Of a DNA stretch of 64,000 nucleotides, positions 20,384 to 32,269 are shown in pieces. The stretch comes from Chlorops oryzae. Its lineage: Eukaryota > Arthropoda > Insecta > Diptera > Chloropidae. The stretch lies in NCBI GenBank assembly GCA_020466095.1, contig CM035807.1, forward strand, positions 61,943,812-62,007,811, in the 5' to 3' direction. Within the stretch, counting starts at the first letter, position 1; each line of letters starts with the position of its first letter. A model generated the notes under the pieces. It had not been told where the DNA came from, searched no databases, and worked only from the letters and a program-made list of their open reading frames with translations. The position numbers and the translations under genes are program-made.

Positions 20384-21352
20384 TGAATTTATAACAGCTC
20401 TCAGATATTAAAACGCGAAATTGTTTATTTAATATATTTATTACTGTCAAAGTGATTTCGATTGCAGGGTTGCCAGCTCTCACATAATACATAAATTGTT
20501 TCGTACAAAATGCTAGCTTTCACATATGGAGATTTTTTTTTAATATAAGCTAAAAAAAAGCTGAGGAATACATTTATTTGGAAACCTTTACAAGGAACAA
20601 ACTACATCATCCGTAGGAAAATCATGCGCATGTGGCAATCTCTATTTCTATTAATCTTGGTGGATGCTGCTGAAGCTCCTATTGCTGTTAATGCTGCTAC
20701 TTCTGCTGCTCATGCTGATTCTGCTGTTGCTGTTGATAAAAAGCCCGTCGACAATACAAAATGATTAGGTGCCTTAGCCTTACCACCGATATCGGAGCCC
20801 CACTACTGTGATACTATTTTTTTTTTGTTTTAGTTTTTCTTAGTTTTTACTTGTTTTAATATATATATTATAAATTGTCCTTTTGTTAGCCTTTGTTGTT
20901 TCATTTTTGGAGTGGCACTAACATGGTCCGAGCTTTAATAATTAATGATTTCGATTTCGACAGCTTTGGTTTTTACTTTTTGTAATATTTTTTTTCGGAT
21001 ATACCCTTGATTATTGGGTTTTCGATTTTTATTATTAATAGGGTCCCATCGACGTGTAGACGACAGATTTCGCGCTCGGAAAGTTGTTTAAATAAAAAGT
21101 AAAATAACGCCGATTTTCAACAATATTGCTGGTCGATAGCCATAAGCGAAAGGCCAGTTGAAGAACACCAAGATCTGGTTGGAGGATAACAGCTGTGATC
21201 ATCCAAAGGTGAGAAGTAATTTTTTCAAAATTAAGTAAGAACTCTTAGGCTTTGTTGCTTCCTTGGGCTCCGTCATTTAATTTTATTCTCTTTGTTCTTC
21301 ACAAACTTCCCTGTATTATCCCCACTAGCGTCCGGTTAAAAGCTGATGCTTT
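20384..21352. other. mostly non-coding; GCT-rich patch and jockey 5' leader
   Basis: Contains a GCT-rich stretch (20660-20740), T-runs and, from about 21050, sequence that probably belongs to the 5' untranslated region of the following jockey-like element. The P-like element's outer end should also fall here, but I could not locate it. Confidence 0.4.
20624..20764 (+). CDS. possible 46-aa secreted-type small ORF
   Basis: ATG at 20624 to TGA at 20762-20764. The product begins MRMWQSLFLLILVDAAEA, a plausible signal peptide with an AEA cleavage site. An Ala-rich remainder follows (GCT repeats) and a lysine-containing end (DKKPVDNTK). There is no homologue I recognise, no clear promoter, and the surroundings are TE sequence, so this may be chance. 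Confidence 0.2.
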   Translation: MRMWQSLFLLILVDAAEAPIAVNAATSAAHADSAVAVDKKPVDNTK

Positions 21353-21880
21353 TTGAAGCTCTGGTGCTTTTTGAAGCTCAGTTTCAAACTAGATATACAA
21401 AACGTACGCATGCAAAGCGAAAGCTCGACACGAACTCGTAGTCAGTCTGTAAGCACTCAAAATGTTAGGAATGCTTATCTAGTAGTTAACGAAGCCTATT
21501 CGTCAACTGATAAACGCTTTCAAAGCGACGAACAGTGGCTTAGCCAGCGCGCAACAACAACACCGACAAGTAAAAGCTTCGAAAAAAATTGCCAAATAGC
21601 TACTAACACTAACACTCCTGACACTGCGCACAAAGCAAAATCAAACGAGTCGGCGATCCAGACAGAAATGGATCACTACGTTAAAATCAAAAGGAAGCAC
21701 AGCCCTCAAAAAACATATGGGGGCAAAGCTAAAGTTAATAATACCACTTCAACTTCGGCTCCAACAAATGTTTTGGCGGGTAAAAGATTTGCTGCGTTAA
21801 GTGAAAACGCAATTTCTGAAGCGAGCACTAATAAAAAAAGGCAATTGTATAGCATGCATGTACAGCATAGGCAGACTTGA
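21353..21880 (+). pseudogene. jockey-like LINE ORF1 fragment
   Basis: About 175 codons, Ser/Thr/Asn-rich and basic (RKHSPQKTYGG, GKRFAALSE). This is typical of the N-terminal part of ORF1 (Gag-like RNA-binding protein) in jockey-clade elements. No zinc knuckles remain. Directly after it, 21880-22040 reads like the tail of the endonuclease of ORF2 (LSPGQPAYWPPDPRKSP), so the central part of the element has been deleted. Confidence 0.55.
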
Positions 21881-22392
21881 GTTTTTATCACCTGGTCAGC
21901 CTGCATACTGGCCCCCTGATCCAAGAAAATCCCCTACCTCGTTGACTTCGCCATTGCCAAAGGAGAAGATAGATCTCGCGTTACAACCACGACAACTTTC
22001 GATCTCTCATCAGATCACTCACCTGTACTTTTTCATCTAGCTGAAAGTCCTATAGTTACTGCGTCACCCTTCAGATTGACGTCTTTTAAAACTAATGGAC
22101 TGAATATAAGAAATATATAGCCACTCATATTCATACCAGATTCTTAATAGACTGCATAGAACTCGTTCATGAAGCTACAAATGTACTGAATACTATGCTT
22201 ATGACAGCGGCAGAGCAGTCAACGCCTTGCATCGAAAACAATGCAAAAAATCATATCCTTACCAACAGCGCAATCAAAAGACTTGTGAACCAAAAACGCA
22301 GGCTAAGATGCGAATTGTAACAACATAGATTCCCAGCGGCTAAAAAAAAACTATCTTTATGGAAGATAAATAAGTTTATTAAATCCCCAAAA

Positions 22393-25300
22393 GTGGGGGA
22401 ATCTCCCATAAGAGACACCAACGGCGTTTGGTCATGTAGTAGTGAAGAAAAGGCTACTCCCTTTGCTGGGCATTTTAAGTCAGTTTTTCGACCTAACCCC
22501 CCTGAAATAAATTGTGAAATGCCTACACTTCAAATAAATTCTCCAAATTTCCTAATCTTTTTCCACACAATCGAAATATAAGCAATTTTTACATGTGAAT
22601 TATCCCCCAAAAAAGCACCTGGAGAGTACAACATAACTTCCTTAATTATTATTGAGATGCCATATATTGCCATCGTGTTCATTACAAAGCTTTTCAATGC
22701 GATCATTCGATTTGCATATTTCCCTCAAGCATGGAAATCCTCCTTAATAACTATGATTCCAAAACCAGGCAGGGATACAACAATTGTGTCCTCTTATCGA
22801 CCCATAAGCCTTCTTCCAAGTATTTTCAAACTCTTTGAGAGTATTTTCACTCTTTGCTTTCAAAATTTACTCCATTCGTTTCTGAAAGGAATATAATTCC
22901 GCATCGTCAATTAGGGATCCGTTAAAATCATGGAACTATAGAGCAGGTAGATCGCATAACCAATGAAATAAGGAAAGCTTTTGAATACAAAGAATACTGC
23001 TCAGGCTTATTTTTGGACGTGCCTCAAGCGTTCGACAAAGTATGGCATGAAGGACTTATCCAAAAAATTAAATATCTTCTCCCTCCTACTGTTCACGCAA
23101 TACTATCATCCTACTTAAAGCATAGGAACTTTAAGGTCAAATATAAATATTTTGTTTCGCAAAGCATAGAAATCAAAGCAGGAGTGCTCCAAGGAAGTAT
23201 TCTTGGACCCTTACAATATTTACTATATACGTCAGATTTCCCTGAAAACAGTAGTCATACAACATCCACTTTTGCCGATGACACAGCCATATTTAGGCGC
23301 CATAGGTGCCCGATTTCTTCCACTTCTAACCTGAAAGCGCATTTAAAACTGGTTGAAAAATGGTTGGGAACATGGCGAGTGAAAGTAAACGAGCGAAAAA
23401 GTAAACATGTTACATTTACACTTAAAAGGGGCATCTGTCCAGTGGCAATTCTAAGATTTGGCTTGGTGAGGAGGAGGCTAAAACACGTCATTGATTTTTT
23501 TTCAAAATAAAGACGTCTGCTTATGTACTCTCTGACTTGTGTATGAGACCTTCGATAAAATAGAAAACTATTGTATTAAGGAAATAAGAGCTGTAAGTGT
23601 GTTAAATCATTGTCAAAATTCAGCCTTTAGAGTTTTCTTGCAGAGAATTTTCGCTATATAAGAAAGTCAATTTTTTCAAGAAATTTCATTCTTATATACT
23701 GGGTTTTCTTATATAAAAACCCGCTTATAAGAAAAATCGTTTTAATAAAAAAATTCGTTTATAACAAAATTCTTATATATAATATATATATATGTATAAA
23801 CTACCGATATTTGAAAATAGGGGTGTTAAATTTTTGATAAAACAACGTTTCTTATATAAAGATTTTTTCCATACAACAAGAATTTTTGCTTTTGGTAAAC
23901 AGTTTCTTAAAGGCGGGTGTGTTTCTCTATATTCAAGTTTCTTATGTTGCGCACGTCTAAAATTTAAACAAAAAAATTTCTCTTTGTCCTTGACTTTGCA
24001 ATTATACTCAGAAGTAAATAAAATTTCCCATCCTTTCGTCTCACAAAATGTTTCCCTTTTCAGGTTCACATGCGGACAGCAGAGCTGCCTATATGTGCGA
24101 TTTGCGCATGCAAGCTCAGTTGAACAACAGAAACCTAATAAATTATAAGTTATAAATTTGAATTCATAACTTAGCTTTAAAAAATTAGTTATGCGGGTGT
24201 GTTCTAGATAACGATTCGAATCCAATTCGATTGTTTTTTAAAAAGAAAAAAAAAAGAAAATATCAATCTCAATGTTTTCGTTTTATTAAACAAGCATTTA
24301 TTGTCTAAAAACTCATCAATATCACTGAGTTAGAGCGCAACTCTTTCCCGAATTGGAATCGAATTGGATTCGAAACGACATCTGGCACACAGCCATTGAA
24401 TTCATTTTTATAACTTCTTTTTTAAGCTCGGTGTTATTTAAAGCATAGATTTTTTTCAATCGTATCAATTAAAATAAATTTTCGATTTTATATACAACTT
24501 CTTAGCTAAAATAAAAATTTGTTAACAAAGAGCCTAAAAAATGAATTCTATTATTTTGGAAATCAATTCTATCAAAATTTGATTTCAATTAACATAAATT
24601 TTTAGCTGTAAACTAAAGAAACAAAAGCCTCAAATGATCATTTCTGTTGAGTTCACTATATAAAAACTATTTTAATTGTCTTAAAGCTGACGTTTAAACG
24701 AAGTAATAGTTACAAATAAAGTAATAGTTATCTAAAATTGCTCGACTGTCCAGTCTTATGTTGCTAGACGACGAGGTTTAGCTTGACCCAACATGTCAAC
24801 TATTTCGTCAGTCGATATATGTTTGTCCTTGTAATAATTAATTCAAAACCATTTTAATTAAAATATTTCAACCCCAAAACAAATTGCGCGACAAAAATAA
24901 AAAGACATTGAAGATGTTAAAATTCAAAAGAAGATGTTAAAATGTTCATTATTTATTAATTTAGTATAACTTTTTATATAATTATATATTAATTGAAATG
25001 AAATTAGTGATATTCTATAATAAGCATTCCACATTGTTTTCAGAATGAAAATTTTTGAAGGAGTGTTACTTTGAAAATTGTTATTTTGCTTCTTTTGTTT
25101 TTTTTCACACGAATAAAACTTTTTTATTTAAAATTACCATAAAAAAATGATTCTTGAAAAAAAAATGTCGACATACGATGAGATAACGTAACAACTTCTT
25201 ACAGCGCATATTGCATATATAAATCATAGTATATCCACAAAATATGGATATAAGATGCTATAAGGCGTAGAATTTATCATTTAAAGAAATATACAATTAT

Positions 25301-26165
25301 TTAGCTAACAAATATCTCGTAAACTATAAGGTATACAGGCGAACTCTAGAAAACGAATCCCCATAAAAATTTGAAACAGCTTAACAACTCTATTGTAATC
25401 TTATTGAATTCGCATTTTTTTTAATTCGGATTCGATTTCAAGAACTTGCCTGATTGCAACCTGGAGACTCGACAGATGGATAGATATTTTGTGATATACT
25501 AGGAGATAACTCCGGGACGACGATATGTAAGAGCTTTTCAGCGATCATAAGATTTTAAAAAATTTCTAAATATTCTCCTGTCTTCGCAAAAATTATTCTA
25601 TATTACAGTATATGTTTAGCTCGCGTTCTGGGGGGAGCTTAAGCCCCTAAAGCCCCCCTCCCCCTCTGGACACACTTCTGTATCAGCCCACCTTTAAGGA
25701 TAAACAACGTAATATAACCAGAGACGAAGAGTGTTGTTTACTTGGGTATCTATCTAATTGGACAAACGTCTCACATGGCGCAAACATATTGAAGCTAAAC
25801 GAACCCAAATGAAACTTGAAGCAATTCAGCTTCATTCGTTAATGAATCATCGTTGCCCCTTAAAAATCGAATATAAAATCCTTTTATATAATAGTATTTT
25901 AAAGCCAATATGGTCATATGGCCTTCAGTTATGGGGTAATGCTAGTTCCTCAAGTATAAAATTGATTCAAAGATACCAATCAAAAATTCTCCGTTCAATT
26001 ACAGGTGCATACCATGGCGCACCATACGGAACAAAAATCATCATCGTGACCTCAATATTCCTTTGTTTGAAATTTCTTAAAAATTCCTATTTGGATAGAC
26101 TCCAGCGGCACCCAAATGATATGTTTAGGTGCTTAACCTCAACTTCAACGCATTCGAGGATAAGA
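22393..26165 (+). pseudogene. jockey-like LINE ORF2 (reverse transcriptase), interrupted
   Basis: 22657-22896 carries PQAWKSSLITMIPKPGRD and SSYRPISLLPSIFKLFE. 23013-23460 carries AFDKVWHEGL, GVLQGSILGP and the active-site box FADDTAIF, all classic LINE RT motifs in order. The reading breaks off near 23460 (KHVTFTLKRG) and resumes at 25690-26165 with DKRLTWRKHIEAKRTQMKL and LKPIWSYGLQLWGNASSSS, the jockey-clade C-terminal region. About 2.2 kb of unrelated AT-rich sequence is inserted between. Several frameshifts; dead. Confidence 0.9.
23470..25690. mobile_element. unidentified AT-rich insertion in jockey element
   Basis: Very AT-rich sequence interrupting the LINE RT reading frame. It has many TTCTTATATAA-type motifs near 23640-23860 and an inverted pair of ATTCGAATCCAATTCGA-type motifs near 24211 and 24355. 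No transposase domain was recognised, and the ORFs at 23773-24225 are on both strands of the same sequence without a domain. Exact ends and class unknown. Confidence 0.4.
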
Positions 26166-26169
26166 AGAA

Positions 26170-26722
26170 ACGATCGCGGAACCGTAACACATGCACCACA
26201 AGGCGAGCGGCGAGGTTCACGACATTCGTCCACCGTCGGTGGTCTCCGACAGCATCCCCGTCGGTGACGAATCCAGTTATCGATGACCGTTCAGCGTCGC
26301 TTGACTTTCGACTTACTCCCGTCGGTAAAGTTGCGCGAGCTGTCGATTTGTCTCCGAATGTGCTCCCCGTCAATGACGTATACGACGACCGATGTCGATA
26401 GCCTCGCCTCGGACGATTCTCGCACAATTCTACGACAATCGGCTGCCAATTGTACCCAATATAAGCTTCGTCGACATTCGACGGTTACAGCAACATTGGC
26501 ATAAACCGCCCAACCACTAAAAAGCTGTTTTGTTTGCCACAGCATCGCCGTTCCCCCGTTTTAAAGCAGGCACGGCTCGACACACACGAAATGTGTTGTG
26601 AGCCTTGTACTCACACCGGCACCGACAGCCCCCTTCGAAAACAACGCACCAAACGGCACACGAAAGTTTTGCTTAAGTGCGGCTAGAAGTGGGTTCACGA
26701 TATGTGTGACACGATCACAACA
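26170..26722 (-). repeat. BEL-like solo LTR
   Basis: On minus it starts TGTTGTGATCGTGTCACACA at 26722, sharing its first 33 bases with the LTR start at 16584. The content is GC-richer than its neighbours, with tandem CCGTCGGTG-type motifs. No internal coding region adjoins it, suggesting a solo LTR or fragment. The ORFs on both strands here are not genes. Confidence 0.45.
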
Positions 26723-26994
26723 GTTTAAAACGCGTTTTTGCCAATGTCGCTATATAAATAATGAATAAATTTTATGTAGACAAATTTTGAACAAGTTTAA
26801 GATTTTAAAACATGTTGTTAGTTCTTAATATGCTTGCCACACGTAGATCGAAATTGAGCAATTTTAGAACAAAATTTAAATTGCCTCAATTTCAAATGTC
26901 AGATTTGTTCTGAAATTTTTTGATATTGAGCAATTTCGATCTACGTGTGGCAGGCATATAAGATTAAAAAGATTCAATATAAAGACAAGTAAGA

Positions 26995-27424
26995 AAGCTA
27001 AAGTCGGTCAAGCCCGACTTTGAAATACCCAGCGTCCCGAAATTATGAGCGCACTATGTTTTGCTTCTCTATTTGTGGGCGTGGCAGTGGGAGGGCAAAA
27101 TAAATTATTTCTCTACACCTTTCATTCGCCTCGGTGAGCCTATGTTGCGAATTTGAAGCTTCTACGCCTTTTACTTCGGAAGTTACGAAAAATCTTTATC
27201 TGTGGGCGTGGCAGTGGGCGGGCCAAAAAAAATTTTTTCGTGCACCTTTCATTCGCATTGGTGAACCTATGTTGCGAATTCGAAGCTTCTACGCCTTTTA
27301 CTTCGGAAGTTACGAAAAATCTTCATTTGTGGGCGTGGCAGGGAGCGGGCGAGTTGAATTTTTTCCCTACACCTTTCATTTGCCTTGGTCAACCTATGTT
27401 GGGAATTTGAAGCGTCCACGCCTA
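26995..27424. repeat. dispersed repeat with 127-bp tandem units
   Basis: GTGGGCGTGGCAG occurs at 27075, 27202 and 27329 (period 127), each followed by CACCTTTCATTYGC and CTATGTTG-GAATT blocks. A short palindrome (AAGTCGGTCAAGCCCGACTT) precedes it. It directly adjoins the truncated 3' end of the Osvaldo-type element, so the truncation point is near 27425. Confidence 0.75.
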
Positions 27425-27691
27425 TTAATTTGGAAGACGAGGATCTCGACGTTCATACAGGCACTTAACTTCATCCGAATCTGACCCCTCATCGGTAGGA
27501 GTCGCGGCCCTTCGCTTGCGACCTCGTCCAACTGGCCCCAGGGAACGGCAGGGCGGTGTTGGCGACCCTTGGGCCGGTTCGTAGGGCTGGGCCCGGCGCC
27601 TCTGGGCGTTTAGAACACGATGCCGACGCCGGAATTGTCGGCAGGTCCTGCGGAATTTTTCCTGCGGCTTCTCGGGTGCTGGCGGTTTCAT
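27425..27691 (-). pseudogene. ORF3 of Osvaldo-type element, truncated
   Basis: 88 residues remain from MKPPAPEKPQEKF, basic at first (RRTCRQFRRRH, GRGRKRRA), with an acidic patch (DEGSDSDE). The start resembles ORF3 at 984 (PETYERRFERTRRQCRQR). ATG at 27691 lies 13 bases after a TTTTATTTCTAG acceptor-like site (AG at 27706-27705), with CTAAC upstream as a possible branch point. This fits expression from a spliced RNA, as for env in other gypsy elements. The last residues may come from the adjoining repeat. Confidence 0.6.
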
Positions 27692-27704
27692 GTCCTTGCG
27701 AATT

Positions 27705-27722
27705 CTAGAAATAAAACATTGT
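27705..27722 (-). promoter_or_regulatory. putative splice acceptor for ORF3
   Basis: The minus strand reads CACTAACAATGTTTTATTTCTAG, i.e. a branch-point-like CTAAC, a T-rich tract and AG, immediately upstream of the ORF3 start codon. The matching donor was not identified. Confidence 0.4.
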
Positions 27723-27871
27723 TAGTGTGCGAAAAGAAAAGAGTTGGCTTCAGTGTGTATAAGGAAACACAAATAAAAGAAATAATATACTCAGAAGGAA
27801 TAGCGTATATAGGAATGAAAGGAGAAAAAAATGATTGTTTTCAGGTCTGCGAGTATCCGACGGGAAATGGT

Positions 27872-30800
27872 TTATACCGCTAGATCTTGTTCTTGAAAAC
27901 CTTCGGTTTCGTCTGTCAGATCCTCAGCATTTTCCTCTTCCCGATTTTCATGGAACGCCTTCAAATCTCTTAAATGTGCTCTTCGGGGTCGTCGGGTCCC
28001 CTTCACCGCGTATTCGATGATGACGGGTGAAACGAATTTCTTGACGACATGAGGCCCCTCATATTTTGGCGCCAATTTGGCAGCGAAGCTCTCTGCCGCG
28101 TTGGACAGCGGGTGTGTCCTTACCAGTACTCGTTTGCCTACTTTGAGCTTCCATGGACGCCGTCGAAGATTATAGTGCCTCGCCTGCTCTTGACTGGCCA
28201 TGGCCAGTTGATTCTTGACCCAAACAAACGTCTCCTGAAGATGGCTAGCTCGCTCGTTCGGGGAAATCTTGAGGTGCCCCGTTCCCGGGGTGATTTCGTC
28301 ATATAGAGTTCCGGGTAGTCGCAACTCCCGTCCTTGCACGATGAATGCGGGGGTTAACCCTGTAGAGGTAGCGACGCTACTATTCAGCGCGAGGGACAGC
28401 TCTGGCAGCTTGTCGTCGCAATCTCGTTGATTTCTTTCGGTGAACTGTGCCACCATTGGTTTCAGAGTACGATTTACCCTCTCGGTTGGATTTTCCTGTG
28501 GCATGTAGGGGGCAGTCATACGTGGTTCCACGCCCCACTCCTTCAGCAATTCCTTGAATCCTCGACTGGTGAATTGAGTCCCGTTGTCCGTGAGGATCAT
28601 CGTGGGGACCCCAAACCTACTTAAGATCCGTTCTCGTATGGCCTTGGTGGTAGCGTCAGTAGTAGCCCGCCTCATGGGGGCCACTGCTGTCCATTTGGAG
28701 AACTTATCGACCATGACCAACATTACGGTGTTCCCTTTTTTAGAACGTGGTAGAGGTCCAACAAAATCTAAGCTGACGACTTCCCAGGGACCTTCAGGTA
28801 ACAAGGTCAGCATTTTCCCTGCTGGTTGTTGCTGACTTACTTTGAAGCGCTGGCAGCTTCCGCACTTTTGTACATAGGACCGCACGTCTCGGTACATTTC
28901 TGGCCAATAATACCTTTGGCAAATCCGTGCGATTGTTTTGCGAATTCCGAGATGGCCTCCTGTGGTCGTATCATGATTTTCCTTTAACACGTGTTCTCTT
29001 TCCGGCTTGGGTACACACAGTTTCCAGGTGAAAGCGTCAGCGGCATCAGTAGTCGGTAAATGCCGGTATATGTGATCATTCATCAGGGTATAATCCGGAT
29101 CCTTCTCGGGCTCTTTCTGTACGCGGTCTCGCAAGCTCTTCGTCCAGAGGCAGTCCACTGACTGGTCCGCTATTGAGAGACCTAGAGTTTCTAGAGGATT
29201 ACGAGAAAGAGTGTCGGCAACGACATTAAGTTTTCCCTTCCTGTATTGGACGTCGAACTGGAACTGCTGCAGTTCCAATGCCCACCTAGCTATACGACCT
29301 GACGGGCTCTCAATTGAGTTCCGCCATTTTAAGGAGAGGTGATCAGTGGTGATCGTGAAACGATAGCCCTCCAAATATGGCCTCATTTTCCGGACGGCCC
29401 AAACTATAGCCAGACATTCCTTTTCTGTCGGGGAGTAGTTTTTCTCGGCGGGATTCAGACTCCTACTGGCATACGCAATAACACATTCCGCCCCGTCGAC
29501 GGTCTGTGTTAACACCGCCCCTAATCTGAAATCGCTAGCGTCTGTCTGTAACACGAAACGCTCCTCAAAATTTGGACACGTAAGGATTGGAGCCTGTGTC
29601 AAACAATCCTTTAACGCCTCAAATGCTTGATTTTGTTCCGCACCCCAATTCCACCGTTTCCCTTTCTTGAGAAGTGTCGTCAGCGGTTGCACAAGAGTAG
29701 AGAAACTGGGTACGAACCTCCGGTACCACGATGCGACCCCCAGAATACGACTAACAACGCGGATATTATGTGGCACGCTTAGAGCCTTTATGGCAGCCAC
29801 CTTGTCAGGATCCGTGTGTATCCCTTTGTCACTCACTACATGTCCGAGGTACTTCAGTTCTTGTTTGAAAAACGCACACTTTTCGACGTTGAGTCGCAGA
29901 TTGGCTTCGCGAAGCCGACGGAATACTTCTTGGAGATTTCGTCGGTGATCTTGCAACTTTTTTCCTATGACGATGATATCGTCGAGGTAAGCAAAAGCGT
30001 AAGAAACGAGCTCGGGTCCGATGACGGTATCTAGAGCTCGCTGAAAGGTTGCCGGGGCTGAATGTAAGCCAAATGGCATGACGCGCCATTGGAACAACCC
30101 ACGGCCAGGCACGGAAACGCCGTGTGTGGTTTACTACATTCGGCCATTGGGACCTGCCAATAACCGTTTTTGAGGTCAAGCGTTGATATGTGCTTTGCAT
30201 CTCTCAATCGATCAAGGATGTGCTGTATCCGTGGTAATGGAAACGCGTCTGGGACAGAGTTGGCATTGATTTTCCGAAAGCCGATGCACAGCCTCCAAGT
30301 GTCAGTTTTCTTTTTCACCAGCACGATGGGAACTGTAAGGGCTTCGGGATGGTTCGATGCAAACCTTTTCTAAAAGTTGGTCAACTTCCTCATCGATAAT
30401 CTTTTGTTTCATCGGGTCATGCGTAAAGTATCGCTGTTTGATCGGAATATCGCTCTTCATCTGTATGCGGTGAGTGGTTATTTGCGTCATTCCCGCGAGC
30501 CCTTCAAACAGCTTTAATTCTGAAGCAAGAAAATCCTGAATATCTTCCGTACTCTTTGGCTTGATTTCGGTAATGGCACCATGTCGCTGCCGTTTCTCGG
30601 ACGGACCTCCACTGGGAGAAATTTTGATTCTCTGGGTACCTATTATAATTTTGGCATTTACTGTGGCCAGAAAGTCCATACCGAGTATGAAGTCGTCCAT
30701 GGCCTCTGGCATCACGAGAACTTGGACTCGTGCTCTGGTTTGCTCTAACTGAATTTCTACCAGAAGGGTCTCGTTTACTATAGACGGGGACCTATCTGCT

Positions 30801-30960
30801 AAATGTACTGTCACTGATGTTTTTTTTTGAATTCTCAGGGGTTCGCAGCCGCTCGGCAACGTGCGTTTTCATGAAACTACGAGTGGCCCCTGTATCTATG
30901 GTAGCCCGCATCGCCTGGCCCTCAACTGGCGTCAATGTGCCTACCATCTGAGGACAAGAG
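27872..30960 (-). pseudogene. Osvaldo-type pol: protease, RT, RNase H, integrase
   Basis: From 30960: QMVGTLTPVEGQ, then the protease active site IDTGATRS (Asp codon at 30894-30896). A frame change occurs at an A9 run near 30821-30829. The protease/RT spacer is 30859-30302, RT fingers are 30324-30031, and a frame change near 30110 leads into the 746-codon frame 30112-27872. That frame has RT VMPFGLHSAPATFQ and YLDD (residues 42-45), RNase H LQTDASDF, integrase zinc finger (HLGIRK...CGSCQ), catalytic LDFVGPL, LTDNGTQF, NPTERVNRT (all acids present), and a GPY/F-like end. It makes cDNA and inserts it. Two or three small indels kill it, and the homopolymer one could be a sequencing error. Confidence 0.95.
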
Positions 30961-30962
30961 AT

Positions 30963-32180
30963 TTACTTTTTGGGTGGGGCCGCTTGGGGTTGTTCGCTGG
31001 AGGTCGCCCCTCTGGCTTGGCGATCGTTTCCGTTTCCCGTGCGGCAACATTTGTAGGTTCTTTTACCTTCCTTGCCGCAATCCTAGCAGTACAATCGCTG
31101 CGGGTTTTTGCAAGTTTTTGCCCAGTGGCCTGTTTGCCCACAGCGGCGGCAAGTGGCTGGTATACGGACAGACTCGGAGGTTGCACTCTCAGCTTGGGCT
31201 AGAGTAGCTTGATGTGGTGTCCCCTCGGGATCAGGAAAAGTGCTCTCGACTGGAGCGAAAGTGACTCGTTTTCTTGAGAATGTGGGAGAGCGGACTCGGG
31301 ACGGTGGCTCCTGAGCCCCGTCGCCCTGGATTCTCTCCCACTCGTTGGCATGGAAGATCAGATCCGCTACCGAAAAGATTTCGTGCCTTTTGACATACAG
31401 CTGGAGGCCTACGAAACTGTTTTCATACAGCAAATCCAGCTTCTCGCATTCTGTCCACGTGGTTAACTTCATGAGCTGTCGCAATGAAATTGCGAAATCA
31501 GAGAATGGCTCGGAATAGGCTTGTTTTCTATTTTTAATGCGTTCTTCCAACCGTTTGGAGAATCGGGGTGGCAGAAAAATTGTGAAAAGTTCGTCTTTAA
31601 ATTCCTTTCAGCCTTCAAACTTACTACTGCTTCTAAACCACATCAGGGCCTTTCCGCTCAAGAGTTCTGGGAGTGCTTTGACGAGGACATCTGTTGGGAA
31701 GCCATAGGCTTCAGCCAATTCCTCGACCCTTTCGATGAATTCCAACGGTTCACTGTTTCCGTCGAACTTCACCGCCCATTTCCTGACCTGGTCTGTGACC
31801 AATGCGTGGCTAGTTAGCCGCGGAGTAGCGACTGAAGTAAACGATAACGTTCTGGGGTCAAGATTTGGAATTTCTGGCGGAATAGGCGTGTCTGAGGTGA
31901 CCACGATCGGAGGCACCGGAGAACTGCCACGAGCATATTTGCTTTGAAGATTTTGTAGCTTTCTCATTGTGTCTTCGTCGTGCTCGCTGTCATTTATATA
32001 AGTGGAAAACCTCTGTCTCAATTGATCAACCGTCCCCGCGTTATCTAGTCCAAATTCCTCTAAATATGACGCGCGATCCTCTTTCCTAACTTTACATATC
32101 CACCCTATCCGTAATTTGCTTTTCGCGGCGGTATTATCGGCACTAGATTTTCTAGCTCTATCAGCGGTGGGCACAAACAA
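30963..32180 (-). pseudogene. Osvaldo-type gag
   Basis: Start MFVPTADRARK about 72 bases after the primer site. A SAP-like N-terminal segment (GWICKVRKEDRASYLEEFGL, then GTVDQLRQRF) is followed by the capsid-like region VKFDGNSEPLEFIERVEELA and ALMWFRSS. A frameshift near 31600-31550 leads into the continuation with zinc knuckle CRRCGQTGHWAKTC, then CxDCGKEGKR with an in-frame TAG at 31083-31085. Gag ends at TAA 30963-30965, and the protease follows in the same frame. Structural particle protein; non-functional here. Confidence 0.9.
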
Positions 32181-32251
32181 ATTTCACACCTCTGGTATCT
32201 GTTCCTCTCTTGAATCATCCTTGCCAGTTTCCTGATTTTTATCTTTTGTGG

Positions 32252-32269
32252 GTCCCTGCTCGGGCGCCA
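32252..32269 (-). other. primer-binding site, tRNA-Lys type
   Basis: The minus strand reads TGGCGCCCGAGCAGGGAC, one base after the LTR end (TTACA then A). It is identical to the site at 11105-11122 and supports the Osvaldo/Ulysses-like assignment. Confidence 0.92.

Noticed and set aside
26129..26545. Overlapping ORFs on both strands at 26.1-26.5 kb
   Set aside because: GC-richer LTR sequence gives open frames on both strands; no domain.
30815..30835. A-AAA-AAC slippery site for -1 frameshifting in pol
   Set aside because: The heptamer is in register, but a -1 shift leads to a stop within three codons; the pol frame needs the opposite shift, which a one-base homopolymer change explains.
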